Assembly (NCBI RefSeq): GCF_000524195.1
Contig: NW_020170535.1
Location: 112,591-176,590 of the forward strand
Source: Echinococcus granulosus
Taxonomy: Eukaryota; Platyhelminthes; Cestoda; Cyclophyllidea; Taeniidae
DNA length: 64,000 bases
Direction: 5' to 3'
The notes beneath the pieces are model-generated. The model was given only the letters and a program-made list of their open reading frames with translations, ran no database searches and had not been told where the DNA came from. The translations under genes and the position numbers were made by a program. Shown piece by piece: positions 25,467 through 39,100 of the stretch (its first letter is position 1; each line of letters starts with the position of its first letter).

Positions 25467-27954
25467 GGTAAATGCACTAACAATGATAAAAGGACACAAG
25501 ACTCTTCGCTTTCACGTTTAAAAATATTCCATCAAATTCTTTCACATTGATTAGCATTGTATAAACAACTTTTGGGCAGCATCAGTTTAACAGTGCTTTT
25601 AATTTAAAACCAGAGAATTAAAAGTAGAATTTATCAAACACCATTAAAAATATTAAAAAATCGGTACAGGATGAAATAAACTAGTTTTGGTTTTTGCAGA
25701 TGATATTTGACATAACACTATTATTCTGATGACAACCTAGCATTTTCGCAGGGAATAATCACTTTTGTCTATGAGGGTAAACAACTATGTGGGCTTCTCA
25801 TCAGAAGGGATATTTTCCAGTATTAATCTTAAGGGACTCCATTTTTATGAAATATAGGGTTCCCGAATTACTTAGAATCATGTTTGAGAGAATCAACTTT
25901 TTTACTAGACATATTGGGAAAATTTTCTCATAATGTTGATGTTTCAGGCTTCAAAAGCACGGAAAACTGACCAGCAAATGGAATTACTGTCACATAAGAT
26001 CCAATTAGGTAGCACAAAATGAAGGAATTTAGATAAGTGGAAAACACGAATAAAGGATGCAGAAAAGTATGCAAAACAGTAAGATTCTTGCCAGACAAAG
26101 TACATAGTAGTAGAAGAAGGAAGTGTCAAGTGCCAGAGGTGCTTGATAGATGATAGGAATTTGATATAAGGCAGATACGTGTCCACATAAATCAAAAACT
26201 CAAAATTTCAATAAATATTGGCGAAATATTCAGCAAACATTCAAATTCAACACCTAACCTAGTATAGACGTTTTAATCAACGCAAACTTTCTTAGGCTTA
26301 GCAACAGTGATAATAGTACTGCCAGGATTCAATACTACATAAATTTGCAAAACAACTTGCTCCAGGCAATAGATGGTGTTTGCAGTCATTATAAAAATAA
26401 TTGTAAAAATTGCCAAATTATGCATATTAGGGAAGGATAAGCGATGCCGGATTTAATTTGACTCGAGATTTTACCAGTGAACGTACTGCGACCCTTGTTT
26501 CGGCATCCAAATTATTGCGTTACAGCGGGAGTCCACATTCGCGAGTTTAAACTGCTCCAAGGTTACAGTGTTCTTTAAATGTAGGCCAAATCCTACGTGT
26601 TTATGTCAAAAACCAAATAATTAGTGGATGTATATATTTTGTTATGCTCAAATCTAGTTTACATTCAGAAAAATACGAGGGTGCAGACTCCGTGATAATT
26701 CGGTTGAATATAGTTAAGATAACTAGTCATCATTCGATTCCATTTTGCTTTACACTCTCCATTTGCATCCAGCAGACATTTTCACGCTTTGATATTGAAT
26801 GCAAAATACCTGGGATAAATAAAATTTAACCCAGGTGCCTGTAAATTTGCCAAGTCGGTAACTGGATTGAGGGGCCGATTTATGCAGATTTAATATAAAT
26901 ACTGCTTTGCACACTAGAGTTTTATCAGATACACGGAACATACGCTAGTAGAACTTTGGTGTACTTTGGGACCAGAAATATTCATATCAGTTTGTCTTCT
27001 GCTTCCCCCACTGCCTTTTCCTTACCACCAACCACGTGAATACTTCGACATGATCCCGTTACATGAGTCACCTGCTATTATTAAAAATTGAATCCGCATA
27101 TCCTTTCATTCAGCTTACTGATGAACACCGTTGCAACTTAATTTGCAACTACTTACCTTGATTCTTGAAACTTCCGCCATCNNNNNNNNNNNNNNNNNNN
27201 NNNNNNNNNNNNNNNNNNNNNNNNNNNNNNNNNNNNNNNNNNNNNNNNNNNNNNNNNNNNNNNNNNNNNNNNNNNNNNNNNCCAAGCATGTAAAAAATGA
27301 GCATCCCATAAATATTTCCATTGTTCTTCATCGCCTACTTCATTAACGACCTGTGCTTCAGACATTAGTCTACTGATGAACAATGATACCAATTTTTTAA
27401 AGTCGGAACCATATCAGACACGATGACGTAAAGTAGCACAGTTGCTAAGGGGCTTAGAAAAACAAGTAATTACCGGCACAGTTAAATGGTTTGTCCGTTC
27501 TTACTACTCCTAACTTTTGATAGTGAAGTGCCTTGGCTTGTTACTTTTCGAATTATTATGCCACATTAGCTGTCAAATGGACAGGTTTGAGGATGCCAAG
27601 CGTACCCACTAAAATACATACTCATTTTGTTTTAGTTAGTAAAAAAGAGTTAAAAAATCATCACCCAGGGCCGAAAACAAGGGAAACATGTCTGTATTTG
27701 TCACATGGTAAATAAATAATAACAAGAAAAACCTGTCAACTCTTGATTAGGAAGCATGACTGGAAGTCAATAAGCTATTTTTTTGCAAGTTGATTTCTCA
27801 TTGGGTTAAATAACAAGCAGATCGATAAATAAACAATTTATTTAGTTTAGTCCTATTTCGGGGTTTACAAATGTGCTGCCGAGATTTTAGTCAGAGGGGT
27901 TATAGGGTGTACTTATCTGATGAGCGGTAAGAAATTACCGCAGGTGTTTTGCAG
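25467..27954. other. Non-genic stretch upstream of the FAAH-like gene, with the assembly gap
   Basis: AT-rich. No exon with recognisable coding content. A 5' non-coding exon of the FAAH-like gene could lie here but cannot be seen. Confidence 0.35.
27182..27281. other. Assembly gap, 100 N
   Basis: Exactly 100 N, the usual placeholder for a scaffold join of unknown size. Distances across this point are not reliable. Flanking sequence shows no gene on either side. Confidence 0.99.
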
Positions 27955-28118
27955 CGCCTCGACACTTCCCTGAACAACAAAAGAAGATATAATTCTTGAG
28001 CAGAATGTAAATTGCCACCTACAGAGGGGCTACGGGACTACTAATATGGCCCAAAGGTCAGACCAGCCGGCGGAGTTACAATGGCCCGTCACCAAAACCG
28101 AGAGTTGGGAATGAGAAG
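27955..28118 (+). repeat. Family T solo tail, plus strand
   Basis: Contains CGACACTTCCCTGAACAA, GAGCAGAATGTAAATTGCC, GGCCCAAAGGTCAGACC and CCGTCACCAAAACCGAGAG. About 300 bp separate it from the full copy at 28419. Confidence 0.55.
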
Positions 28119-28418
28119 TAATTCGCTTCAAAGATGCCGCACCTTTGTCACCAACACTACAATAGGAAGTAGGAAATTGGATTTTATTTGCTAAGACAAT
28201 CATCAAAATGCAGGATGTTTCTCATAAAAAGGAAAGTAAAATTGGCTAAGCGGGAAAGGACAGTAAAATGAGAATTCGGTTCTACTTTGCTCAGTCCCAT
28301 GGCAAAGGTGGAATTTAAAAAGAAATTCTCTAATGTAGTAAATGAGTTGGACTTCGTTTAAAGATTGTGAAGGAATAATTGAAGTTGAAACTCGAGAAAA
28401 TTTATCAGATTGACAATA

Positions 28419-29358
28419 ACAGTCGCTCCGCGACATTCGCAAAGACGAAAGAATTCATGATTCTCGGGCAGGATGTGAATTGAAGACGTATAGACGGGCT
28501 AAGACTGTACTTCCATCAAATGGAATTAAAATCTCGGAGCCTTCAGTGCCCTACAAACAAAGAGTGAAGCAAATAGTCAGTGGTTTGCCTATCCTCTTTC
28601 TCATTTTAAGCGTCTTCTTCCCCCCTTCCCTAAGTCAACCTCCCTCCTCGGCCATTACAACGTAATCGGTGGTGTAAGAGCAACACCCACGAGCCAACCA
28701 TGCCAGACATCGAATTTGCTTGCAATTGAGAGGATAACTGATTGCAACGCCGTTGACACCCTCTTGACAATTGCTCTCGCATCCGGGCTTTTGTCCTATT
28801 CGGGAACTGTATTGGGGGAAAGCGGGAATTGCCATCTTTTATGCCACTTTGTCTTCACCTCAGTGCTGCTCCATCACAGCTATCTGGGTCCTATCCAGCT
28901 AGTAGAGACGTAGAGGAGTCGAATGTTCACTTCATTGACATCTCCACACAGGTACGGTAGACAGCCCTGTAGCATACATTTACAGTTGGTTCACCATCAC
29001 AGTCAGCGCTTCTTGCTTCATTTGTTGATAGCAATCCTGCAGGACAAGAAACTGGGGTGGCTGCCAAAGGTAGACGTCATTTTCAATCCCTCCGCTAGAG
29101 ATCGGCACAGATTCCCTCTACAGCAGCAGATACCTTTCTTCTGCGACGTTACGGGTTGGGTTGGCTTTTCATTCCCACCAATGCAGCGCCCGACCATTTT
29201 CTGTAGACAAATGAAGACATTATACTATGACAGAATATGCGTTGCCGATTCACAAAATGGCGTCAAAACTGCAGCACCGAGTGGAAGTACAATGACTGTA
29301 CCCTTCAATGTCAGCGTTTTAGGAATCCATGGTTACAGGAACAATTGAAGCATTATGG
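28419..29358 (+). mobile_element. Family T repeat, tail-body-tail copy (most complete)
   Basis: First tail at about 28419-28583. The body contains CTAAGTCAACCTCC, CTATCCAGCTAGTAGAGA, TAGCAATCCTGCAGGA and GGTAGACGTCATTT. The second tail is 29182-29358. Spacing is 763 bp. The 141-codon open frame at 28923-29348 lies inside it and is broken in the other copies, so it is treated as chance. Confidence 0.65.
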
Positions 29359-30078
29359 TTACACCTGATGATTATGCTTCGATCTTGTCTGCTTTCAAAC
29401 AAACATAATTGAAAATTGAAGCCTTTTTGTCCAGTCTACTGTTTGAAAATCGGAGAAGTCGTTGCATGTAGTGATAGAGAGGCATACCGAGTAATGGTGT
29501 TTCAAGAAATTCCATTTATTCTGGTGATAAACCGCTCATGTTCAGGACCACCATCACTGGTTGATCATGATGAGTGGATAAAAGGATGTCGCTACTGAAT
29601 CAAATAGGCGGAGGTGCATTAGCTAAGATCTTGCAGTGCAGAATTAAAGTCCCTGGCATCTAAAAGCTACCGAGGAAATGTGTGCTTCCTACCAAAAGTT
29701 AAGGGCTGGCGGATGGTGGACTTGAAAGTCTATCGCATAGTTGTTTTTAGAGCCCTCCAATTGTGCCAATGTGCAGGAAATGCAAATATTTCGCAAAAAA
29801 TAAACTGGTAACAAAGAATCATTTGATAGAGAGAAGAGCCAGTTCCTACTCTTACTAGGCGGCATAACGAGACAGCTCACACCTCACTTTGGCTATTGCA
29901 AAACTTACCTGTGAGGATGAAGAGAAGGAGACAGTCTCACCCTCTTCATTCCCTTTATGAGACTCCTTTAGATCATAACTTGCCCCTTTCCTTGTCGTTT
30001 CCATAAGCTGGTCGTTTTAAGCTTTTGGCACGTTTTGAAGTGCAACTCGGCCATCTGCTGTACGGGATTAAATTAGAA
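29359..30078. other. Non-genic stretch
   Basis: Nothing supported between two family T insertions. Confidence 0.35.
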
Positions 30079-30232
30079 TGTAGTACGATGGTCGTTTAAC
30101 TCCTAGTTTTGGTGAAGAGCCATTTTTGATTTGGCCATGCTAGCAGCCCAAATACCTCCTGCACGTCGAATACATATATTCTGCCCTTTTATCATGTCTT
30201 CTTTCTTTTTTAGGGAAGTCTCGGGGCGTTAC
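30079..30232 (-). repeat. Family T solo tail, minus strand, left arm of an inverted pair
   Basis: Contains GTCGTTTAACTCCTAGTTTTGG and TCATGTCTTCTTTC, then TTAGGGAAGTCTCGGGGCG. The adjacent 30246 copy runs the opposite way. Confidence 0.55.
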
Positions 30233-30245
30233 AAGAATTGAGAGG

Positions 30246-30445
30246 TGTTACAGCGCGCCGGGCTTTTCCGAAGACAAAGGGGGACATTATACCCATATAG
30301 GTTGTGTTTTTGACGTAGAGAGTGGCTTGAGGGCTGCTGACGCGGTCCAGGGGCCAGCTTGCTTAGCGGTACTACAATGGCAGGGTCCCTAATTGACCCT
30401 TAACCAAAACCGAGAGTTAAACAAATAACTAACGTATTGCAGTAT
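30246..30445 (+). repeat. Family T solo tail, plus strand, right arm of an inverted pair
   Basis: Contains CTTTTCCGAAGACAAAGG, CTACAATGGCAGGGTCCC and the final ACCAAAACCGAGAGTTAAAC. It diverges from the 30079 copy across a spacer of about 14 bp. Confidence 0.6.
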
Positions 30446-33400
30446 ATCACCCCCTCAAGAGAACAGAAGCGGTGTTAGCTGAATCCGTTAATAAACTTGG
30501 TAGGGTGTGCAAACTAGTGAAAGCGACTATGAAAAAAGAAAGGAAAGTTAGGCCCGGCTTCTTGGGGTACCCGGATGCCATGGATTTGAATAGGATTTAA
30601 TTCAATAATCAGTTTGCGAAATAATGCTTTACTTTTGTCCTGTATGCACAAAATGTAGTACTAGGTTACGCACTTAAATATCATCATTATTGGCACCATT
30701 GGAGTTTTAAAAAAGTTTATTACCTTAATGAGAAACTGTTTTGCAAGAAAACATGTGATCCAGCACAGAGAGGCTATTTTATGCTCGCAATTCACAGCGC
30801 ATTTATTTTCACAGCCTTTAAGACCAAAGCAGGTAACCATGACAGCAACATAGATATACTTAATGTCGCTGCGAAAGAAGGCTCTCTAATTTACTGTACC
30901 TTTAACTTCTCCGGCTTTTCATTATCTGGCCTCTCGGTTTCCTACTTAGCAGCATTGTTTCGTCGATGCCATTTCTGTTGACCTCCCTCTAGCCCATCTA
31001 TGTATCATAAAAAATCCTTATTTTAAACGTGTTTATCCTAAAACATGCTCGGGTAGGACCCATGTGTCGCAGTGCATGAGTGATTGTACAAGTTAAGCGA
31101 AATAACGGAACATGCTTTTGAGATTTATTGGCTTGATGAATCCTAAATTAAAAATCATCAAATCATTTTTTCAAATAGATCAGATAGTTACTTAAACTGG
31201 TTATTTGGAATGAACCTGTGATTATATTTAATATAGTTTATATGCATCCCTGCGAAATAGAATCAACGACCTTTACTTGTCCTAAATGACGAATTCTTGT
31301 AAATGACGGAGCATTTGCTCACCGTTCTCGACAAATAATAGGTTAAGAATTGCAAAAAACATCCAAAAATACCGCCTTGATTTTTAAGCATACTGTAAGC
31401 CTGGTTTGCCCTTTCACACGCCTCCCACTTTGCAGTTAAATCACTTTACAAATTAACAGCACTTAAGAAGTAATTTCGTAAAATGACTAACAAAAATTGT
31501 TAGTGTTTAATTAAGCGACGTTCCTAGAAGATTTAACCATAATTTTGCCAATATTGTAAAGTGTAAAACGTAAGTCGAGTTGAAGCAAAGCATGCAGGCT
31601 ATAGAAATGGCCAGGAAGTCATCCTTTCATATTAGAGAGTCTGCCTAATTAATGAATCAGTAAAGCAAATACCTTTCTGCCACGGCCTTGTGGGAGTTAA
31701 AAAAGTGAATAGAAGTACATCTAAACATCCAAGTTGTTGCCTGATTACTTGAAAGGATCAGAACTGCTTGACGTATGCGTACTGTAATACTTCGGTCGTT
31801 CGTTTAATTCCCTAGTTTGGTTAAGGTGACACTTAGTGCCAAGCGGTGTTACTTCTACTGTGTAAGGCAACCTGTAGTAACTCAGCCCTTTTGTATGTAG
31901 GGGATATATTTCCTGTCCTAGCAGTATGAATTCCTTCGGCTTCCAGGAAAGACACAGAGCTCTACAATTCTATTACTTCATTTTTAGTGGTTGATTAGGG
32001 TCGTTTTTACGGTGAATGTTTAGGTGAATTATACGAAATCGCAGATAAGGCTTAGCTACTAGTTGGGTTACACCGATGCCATTCTAATACTAAGATCATA
32101 ACTAAGAAATTGCAGCTAATATTGTCTGTGATAAAAGGACCTTAAGGTAAAATTAAAGTTTAATAATTCAGCTAAGTCAAAATTCTGTCATCGGTCTAGG
32201 CCAGATACAAAAATATACATAAAAGGGGCACTTTTTCGTCTGCATGCATGGGGATTGGGACAAATCACCGGTGAGGCAGAACACTTCAAAGAGAAGCTAA
32301 ACCACGGTACAACTACGCAAGGTGCTCCGGCATATTATTTGGCAAATCGTAATGCAGCATCGTTTGAGACAGCAAACGCCCCATTATTTGTCGGTAAATT
32401 AGTTGCCAAAGCTGGGTGATTTCATGAAGTATCAAGGGCAGAAAATCTCCATAGTTTACAAAAAGCTGGCTGTAGTGAAATGCCGTAAGTTGTAGAGCCT
32501 TAAAATCCATAAATTTTGGTATACACGTAAAGTAGAGCAAAAATGTGTCCCAGTCTGCAATTGGCACGGTTCCATTTATTGTGCTCTGAAACATTTGCGC
32601 ATTACTTTGGGTCCTCTTATCATCAAAATTCGGTGGAACCTGATGAATATGATTCAAGCTTTTCTCATTTTTAAATCGAGATTTACTTGGCTTTAAGGCA
32701 AAAGCAGGAGTAAAAACCCCCTCGTAAAAGTTGCTGTCGTGTTACGTTTAGAGAATGTGCTTGTAAATCAGCACTACGAAACACCTCATACATCTTAGCG
32801 TTGCAGACCCTACCTGGGGGATGATTGGCACTTAATGATTGGAGAAGGCAAGAATGCCCACCACGACTTCATTTAATCTTTACCCTCACAGTCATCTCCA
32901 CCCCTCAGGCGACAGTTGCTACCTGCTTGGCATCACGACTAGCCAATCGCAGATGAAGCAGACGAGATAATTAAGGAAACTGAAGGTGGATTAAGAACTG
33001 AGATGGGTAGGGCAAAATTTATTGCTTCTAAAGGCCTATGTGTACCATTGGAATAAACTACGCAGTCATGTGCCATCTTAAGGCAGAATTACAGATTTCA
33101 TTGACAGACGAATACCTTAAGGCAAATTATGAAAATTATGGGATGACAAACTGCGTTAAATCATTCAGTTACCTGTCAGTTGCGAAACTAATTAGCACTT
33201 TTATTAGAGTAGCATGGTTTAAATAAAATGTATGTCAGGGACTAAATAGTAATGTGGTGTGCTTCTTATTTAATTTTATGTCAAAATAAGTTGAAATAAT
33301 ACGTAATTTCAATTTTTACTTGCAGTATCAAAGTTTATTTGCACTGTTAACAGAATTTCTGTGTTAATCCATCTTCTAGAGCTGATTCCAAACTATTTTT

Positions 33401-34167
33401 TTAAAAAATACTGTATCTAACAGTATGGTTTTACAAATGCAATTAACTTTTTAAGATATTGCGACATTTAAGAGGTTGCGAGTTGGTGTTTTAATAGATA
33501 AAACCACAGTGCTGGCCTTAAGTGATGCACAGCGATACTCAAAGTGCGCAAAGTTAGTGCTTCGGTTTCAGATCATAAATCGTAAATTGTGCGTACAATA
33601 AAGTATCTTCGTTTACGACGAATGTTAAGCCATTTTGACAGACTCAATCTATGCAATGGGATCGTGATGGTCCACTGTCACTACGTTTACAAATGTAGGA
33701 ATAATGGGGTTGAATTTGGAAGTTTAAATTGAAATGCAGAATTGTGCATTGATTAATAAGTCAAAACACTTCACTAAATGATCAATAACAACAACAAATA
33801 TCTGCCTACAAGTTTAATGACAAAATATTAGCAAGGAGAGCACATACGAGTAAAAAATCAAACGAATCAACAGAACAAAGCCTTGGTAAAAGGCCAGTAG
33901 TTTAGGCCGTCCAATTAACCGTGGCGCCACAGCGCTTTGTCTCAGTCATTTCTGTTTTTAGCCCACGTTCTTCCTTCCAGCGTCTTTGAGGAGGAATAAG
34001 ACGCTAAAACACAAACTCTGGGGAAGGTTTAAGGGATGGTCATTAAAGTCCAGACCCATAAATCATTTGCGGTGCGGAAATTAGAAATGCGCCACCACAA
34101 GCTACATTTAAAATTGATGATGGAACTCAACAAGAGCATAAAATACACCAAGAATTTCACTAAAATT
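30446..34167. other. Non-genic stretch around the 31.8-kb repeat
   Basis: The longest open frame is a 114-codon minus frame at 32313-32657, with no known domain and no supporting splice or homology signal. Confidence 0.35.
31782..31970 (-). repeat. Family T solo tail, minus strand
   Basis: Starts TGTAATAC and contains TTCCCTAGTTTGGTTAAGG, GTGACACTTAGTGCC, CAGCCCTTTTGTATGTAGG and ends near GAGCTCTACA. Confidence 0.5.
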
Positions 34168-34362
34168 GCAGCTATCCAAGTCTTTCCTGAAGGCAAAAGA
34201 AGACATAGTAGGCGGGAAGGATAAGCATTGCTGACGTACAGAAGGACTGGGCTCCACTGGCTCGGACCGAAAGCCATGACTCCCGGCGGATGTTTAAAGG
34301 CTGGGGCGTAAATGTTCACGAACCCAAAACAGGGACTCAAACAAATAACTGGGGGCATTACA
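34168..34362 (+). repeat. Family T solo tail, plus strand
   Basis: Contains CTTTCCTGAAGGCAAAAGAA, GACGTACAGAAGGACTGGG, CCCGGCGGATG and a final AAACAAATAACTGGGGGCAT followed by TACA. Confidence 0.55.
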
Positions 34363-35564
34363 AAATAAACAGAATAATTTCAAGATCGTTGAATTGAATC
34401 GTCGGCTGAGCAGGGTAGAAAGAAAAAAAAAAATGAACGAGTGCCATGGAAACCTGCTTCTATTCTTTAACCTTGTCCTCAAATTTTGGTCCATGTAATT
34501 ACGCCGTGCATTTAAATGAAGTGAAGTCCTTGATTTGTCAAACGTAGATTTGTTTTTTCATTTAAGAAATTACAAACAACATTCATTTTGTCTCAATAGT
34601 TCCTTTAAAAGTGGCTTAGAGCAAACAACTACCAACATAATTATTCAAGCAGGAGAGGAAAAAGGTTTGTTGGATTTGATGAAGCGAAATTTTTAAAATT
34701 TAAAAAATTTGAATTTGAGCTTTGAGAGGCTTGTTTTACGCTTTCACTGTCAGGGTCTTCGGGGAAAATTGACCACCTAAACCGGGATGTTTCATTATTC
34801 GACTTTTACATTAACACTTGTTCCACTTTGTATTCGAAAAACGTAATAACCCTTAAACTAGGGAAATCCCACCTCTAGTTTACTGTTTCGACCTCAACCA
34901 ATCGGTTTAAGGCACTCAATTTAGTGCAGGTGGATACTTATTACTGTCTGATAAACGGATGTCACATATAAGTGACGCCAGTAGCAGAGGTTTAATGAAA
35001 AATAAAGTTTAACTTTCGTGGTCAAATGCACATCATATGTTGAAAAAAATACACACAAATTTAATTTTATTTTACCATGGACTAATGTAGGCTCACAGTT
35101 TTGTCAGAGAAGGGCTCAAGTACACTTTTGACAGGTGTCCATTTTGCCAATTTTTGGGGGCGCGACCAAGAAATTTTGTGCTGAAAAATCTTTGCAACTT
35201 TAAAATTTTTTTCTGGAAACTAATTATTTAAACTGGTAGGGAAGAAGGGGACTCAGACCAGCTCGCATCCACAGCACGGAAATAGTCAAGTCTATAACTG
35301 CCACAGATCAGAAGGCAGCTGCGCCTAGCAAAACCAATTTCATTTATTCGAGTTGAGTTATCTCAAGGTGAAGGATTACAATTTCCACTAAAATTAATTT
35401 TGACCTCTGACCTCACTCAGCTCCTCCTTTCCTTATGAAAATATTGTTATCACACCAAAATTAGAACTTTCTTACAAAATGAACATTTTAAAATTCCTTC
35501 AAAATTGAGCAGTTTTGTGGCAGTTGAATTTAAACGAAAGCAGCACTTAGCACTTTGCCCGGAT
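34363..35564. other. Non-genic stretch
   Basis: AT-rich, nothing supported. Confidence 0.35.
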
Positions 35565-36130
35565 TGTCTGTTTAAATCCTCGTGTCCGCTATCGTACTTC
35601 TAGGTGGTACAGACTCCAGGCTGTGACATTAGGGACCCTTAGCCCTTCTGCACTAGTATTATGCCTTATTTTGTCTTCAGGAAACCACTAAGATGCGCCA
35701 TCGGTGACGACAAAAAGAGGTTCCATTCCTAAGTGCTACATCTCATAGTGATCGAAGAAGGGCGTATTGCGGACGAAAGTGTCTGCGATTACCCCTAACA
35801 GAAGGGTTAGAACTAACGTCTACCTTCGGCAACTACCCCAGTCCCGTATTCAGCAGGAATGCTCTCAACAACTGCAGCGACACCAACCGTGGCTGTGAAC
35901 CACCTGAAAGGTTTGTTACGAAGCTGTCTTTGACACCTGTGTGAAGAAGTCAATTAGGTGAATGCGCGAAACCACCTCCAACTCTCTACTAGCTGGATAG
36001 AACCCGGATATATACGGCTGGGGAGCACTGCAGTGAGAACAGTGTAGGAAGGGTGAACAGACTATGACTACTTTGAATCCTGTCAAGTATTCACTGACTC
36101 TGCTAGTGGGTTAGTGTTCTTCTGACAAGC
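35565..36130 (-). mobile_element. Family T repeat, tail plus body, minus strand
   Basis: Reverse-oriented tail (about 35565-35695) followed by body. The complements of TCTATCCAGCTAGTAGAGA and of GGGACTGGGGTAGTTGCCGAAGGTAGACG are clear near 35990 and 35830. The far tail could not be placed with confidence. Confidence 0.55.
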
Positions 36131-39100
36131 GGTGGACAAACGAGTTAAGTAGCACATTCCCTGTTCCCTCAATGCAGTTTTCAATCAAAATAAGACTCCA
36201 GATTCAGTTGAATTGCCAAAAGGGACCAGTGACGCTACGGTAAAACATCCCCTCAGTTGCATGAAAATACGATGGCTGGCGCGGATGGCCCGTGATTAAA
36301 TTTCTTCCAACACCGACGCAAGAGGTTCACCAAGGGGAGCGCAGAAGCCGGCGCTCAAAAGGGGAAGGTGGCAATGCACTACTTTATTTTTGTCTAACTT
36401 TTGTTTTTGATTGTGCAAGAATCGAAGGTTTAACGTTTGTACTTGCACTGGGTGGAGTGACCTTTGGGCCACGTCAGAAGACCCCATCCCTTCCATACGT
36501 CGGCAACACATCTTCCGCCCATGATGATCGTGACTCATGATTATGCCTAATGCAGGTGGGAATTACGAAGTAATCCTTTCGAACTCAGTCATTCAAATGA
36601 CAGCAAATGCAGTTGAAATAGGCTGATTTGGCGGTGGCTTTCGATTTGTCAGATCGTTGCTGCGAGAGCCGGAGAGGAAGAGCGAGTTTACTCCACCCTA
36701 CTTTATCACGCAGCCAATAAAATGAGAGGACGATAGCATCTCACTCCTTTTTGTAGGCAGTGTTATTTCAGGGCAACGGAACAAAATACTCTGGTTAACT
36801 ATCCACTGCAAAAACAGTGAATGAGGCAAGAAAAATGTTACAATAAAACAAAATTGCGTTTATTTCATTATAGAAATGGGATGGATGAAAGTCGTCCCAT
36901 CTTATTTGTGACCTTTCTTTCTATAAGGAAAAAGGCTAAAACAAATAATTCATTATGCAAATTTGCAAGAATTTTACGTGAATCTCGCCTCAGGATAATA
37001 CATGGTGAATCCAAGTCAAAGTGGTCCACAAAACAATGCGGATTAATTCTTTTCAAAATAAGACTCTAGGAAAGAAAGTGTCAATGAAAAACCAAATTTA
37101 TTATTAATCTGGATAATTATCAAACGAGAACCTTGAAATGAGCCACATTAGCCTATGAGGATCGACTATAGTAGAACGAATTTGATGAGTATCTTGCAGG
37201 TCAATTTAGGATGAAAGAGGTAGAAAAAAAATTAAAACGCCTTTGGAGATGCCTGAAACCTATATATTTACAGGAAACGTTGCTAAAACTGACTTACCCC
37301 ATATACGCTTGCTATCTTTTGCAATGGTAATAAATATCCACAAATCACGGATCAACTAAACAAAAGTACATCGCGAAACCATAAAAGTGGTAATTATATC
37401 AGTGTTATAGCCCACTACCGCGTAAAGTTGCATTAAACGAATCAAGGCCAGATTTTATGGGACTACCAGTCCCTTTACCAACTTGTTTAAATGGTCTAAT
37501 GGCATTACCTTGGGAAAACAAACAACCAAAAAAAATGCCCTCGGTGGGCTAACGCACTTGGCAGATGCTCCATTAGTTCCAGGTGCTAAAGTGGAAAAAC
37601 ATAAGCCGACAAACCGCTTAAAGTCATTATGCCAAAATAAAACAGTTTTAGACGCAAATCGGCTCTTTCACAGGCGTTAACATTTGACTTTGGAATTCTC
37701 GTAGTCTTCCGGAGGAATCTAGAATGAAGTTAACCTATGCCTAGCTAAGGGCACAAATGCATAAATTTAAGCCCTGATATATGCAGTTTTATGAGGAAGG
37801 CCGTTATATTTCAGCCTCAGCTACTATTTCCCATTGAGTCTTACGAAATAAACTTACAGTTTTGTTAACTTTATAGGTCGAAAATTTAATCCATTATGCA
37901 TTAAGAGGAATGGAGTCTTGCATAACAAATGAAATGGGCCTGTACATTGTTTTGCTCCGAAATGTCGGCATATCTTTTACTATGTACTTTCCCATTTTAC
38001 GAAAACAAAAGACCTCATTAACAATGCGTGCCCGCGCTCACGAGTACCAGATTTAGGAAGAATGGAAAGTTTAAAACGCATCTTTATGATGCGGAGGTTG
38101 GGCATCTCAAAAACCACCTACCCATCAGCACCAGGTAAGGTAAAATCAGTAAAATGAAATATACCTTGCATTTTAAAGAGTACGGTGCGACGTTTTAAAA
38201 CAAAACAAAACAAATCAAAGTTGCTTTAGAGAAAAGGCAGGGAGATATAGTGAGCATCACATCGGAGGGTTACAGCATGATGGAGCCTTAAAAACGTAGC
38301 AAATTAGCGTGCGCTTCCCTATTCTGTATGAACTTTTTGTTAAAAAGGGAACTCAAGGTCAGAAATTTTATTAATTGCACCACCTATGAACAAAAAATTA
38401 GCGGCAGGAATTCTCACGAAAGTTTGTTCAACAGAGAGTTGCACTAGTTCACTACACAACAATTCGGTATGCGACTTCAGACAAACATCAGCCATCTTTA
38501 GTACGCAAAACGAAGTCATCAAAGTTACTTTACCAGATGTAAAATTGACAATTTTACTTAGCAACTTGAAAATCGAGTAAGTAAAAGACTCAGTTAGGGA
38601 AACTATGGTCAGTAAATTACCTTGAAGTTCTTTTTTAGTAATTCAGTTGATACTCTTCTTCCAAAACAATATGAAAGTAGGAGATATAGGCAGCAATACG
38701 GCGCCGAACTAGATGACAAAATTTTAAAATGCTTTAAGAAGGGGCAAGCGTTTTCCCATGGGTTTGACTCAAGCAAAGCGTTGTAGTTTATCTAAAGGCT
38801 TGTATTGGGAAGAAGGTATTCAAATTTATCAATTAACTTCCCAAACATTTAAACTTCCAGGCTTAAAGTGGTAGCGTGATGACAACTTTAGTTTTATTTA
38901 TGTTCCCAAAAGTCTAAACCTCTTAAGCTAATAACGAAGTTCATTCAACTGCAATACTTGCCACGAAAGTAGTCCGTAACTCAAGCGTAACGAAGTCAAT
39001 CTTTCCAAAAAGCATTTCATACTAACTGGGGTGTCACGCAAGTTAGTTGAATGCCTCGAAAAGGATACTTTTTCACTTGGTTTAACAAATAAGTCAATGG

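Noticed and set aside
27115..27392. Open frames running through the assembly gap
   Set aside because: They exist only because N is translated as X.
28923..29348. 141-codon plus-strand open frame, the longest outside the two genes
   Set aside because: It lies wholly inside a family T element, and the same region is broken by stops in the other copies. It resembles no known protein.
32313..32657. 114-codon minus frame
   Set aside because: No known motif, no splice or poly(A) context, and a length compatible with chance in AT-rich DNA.
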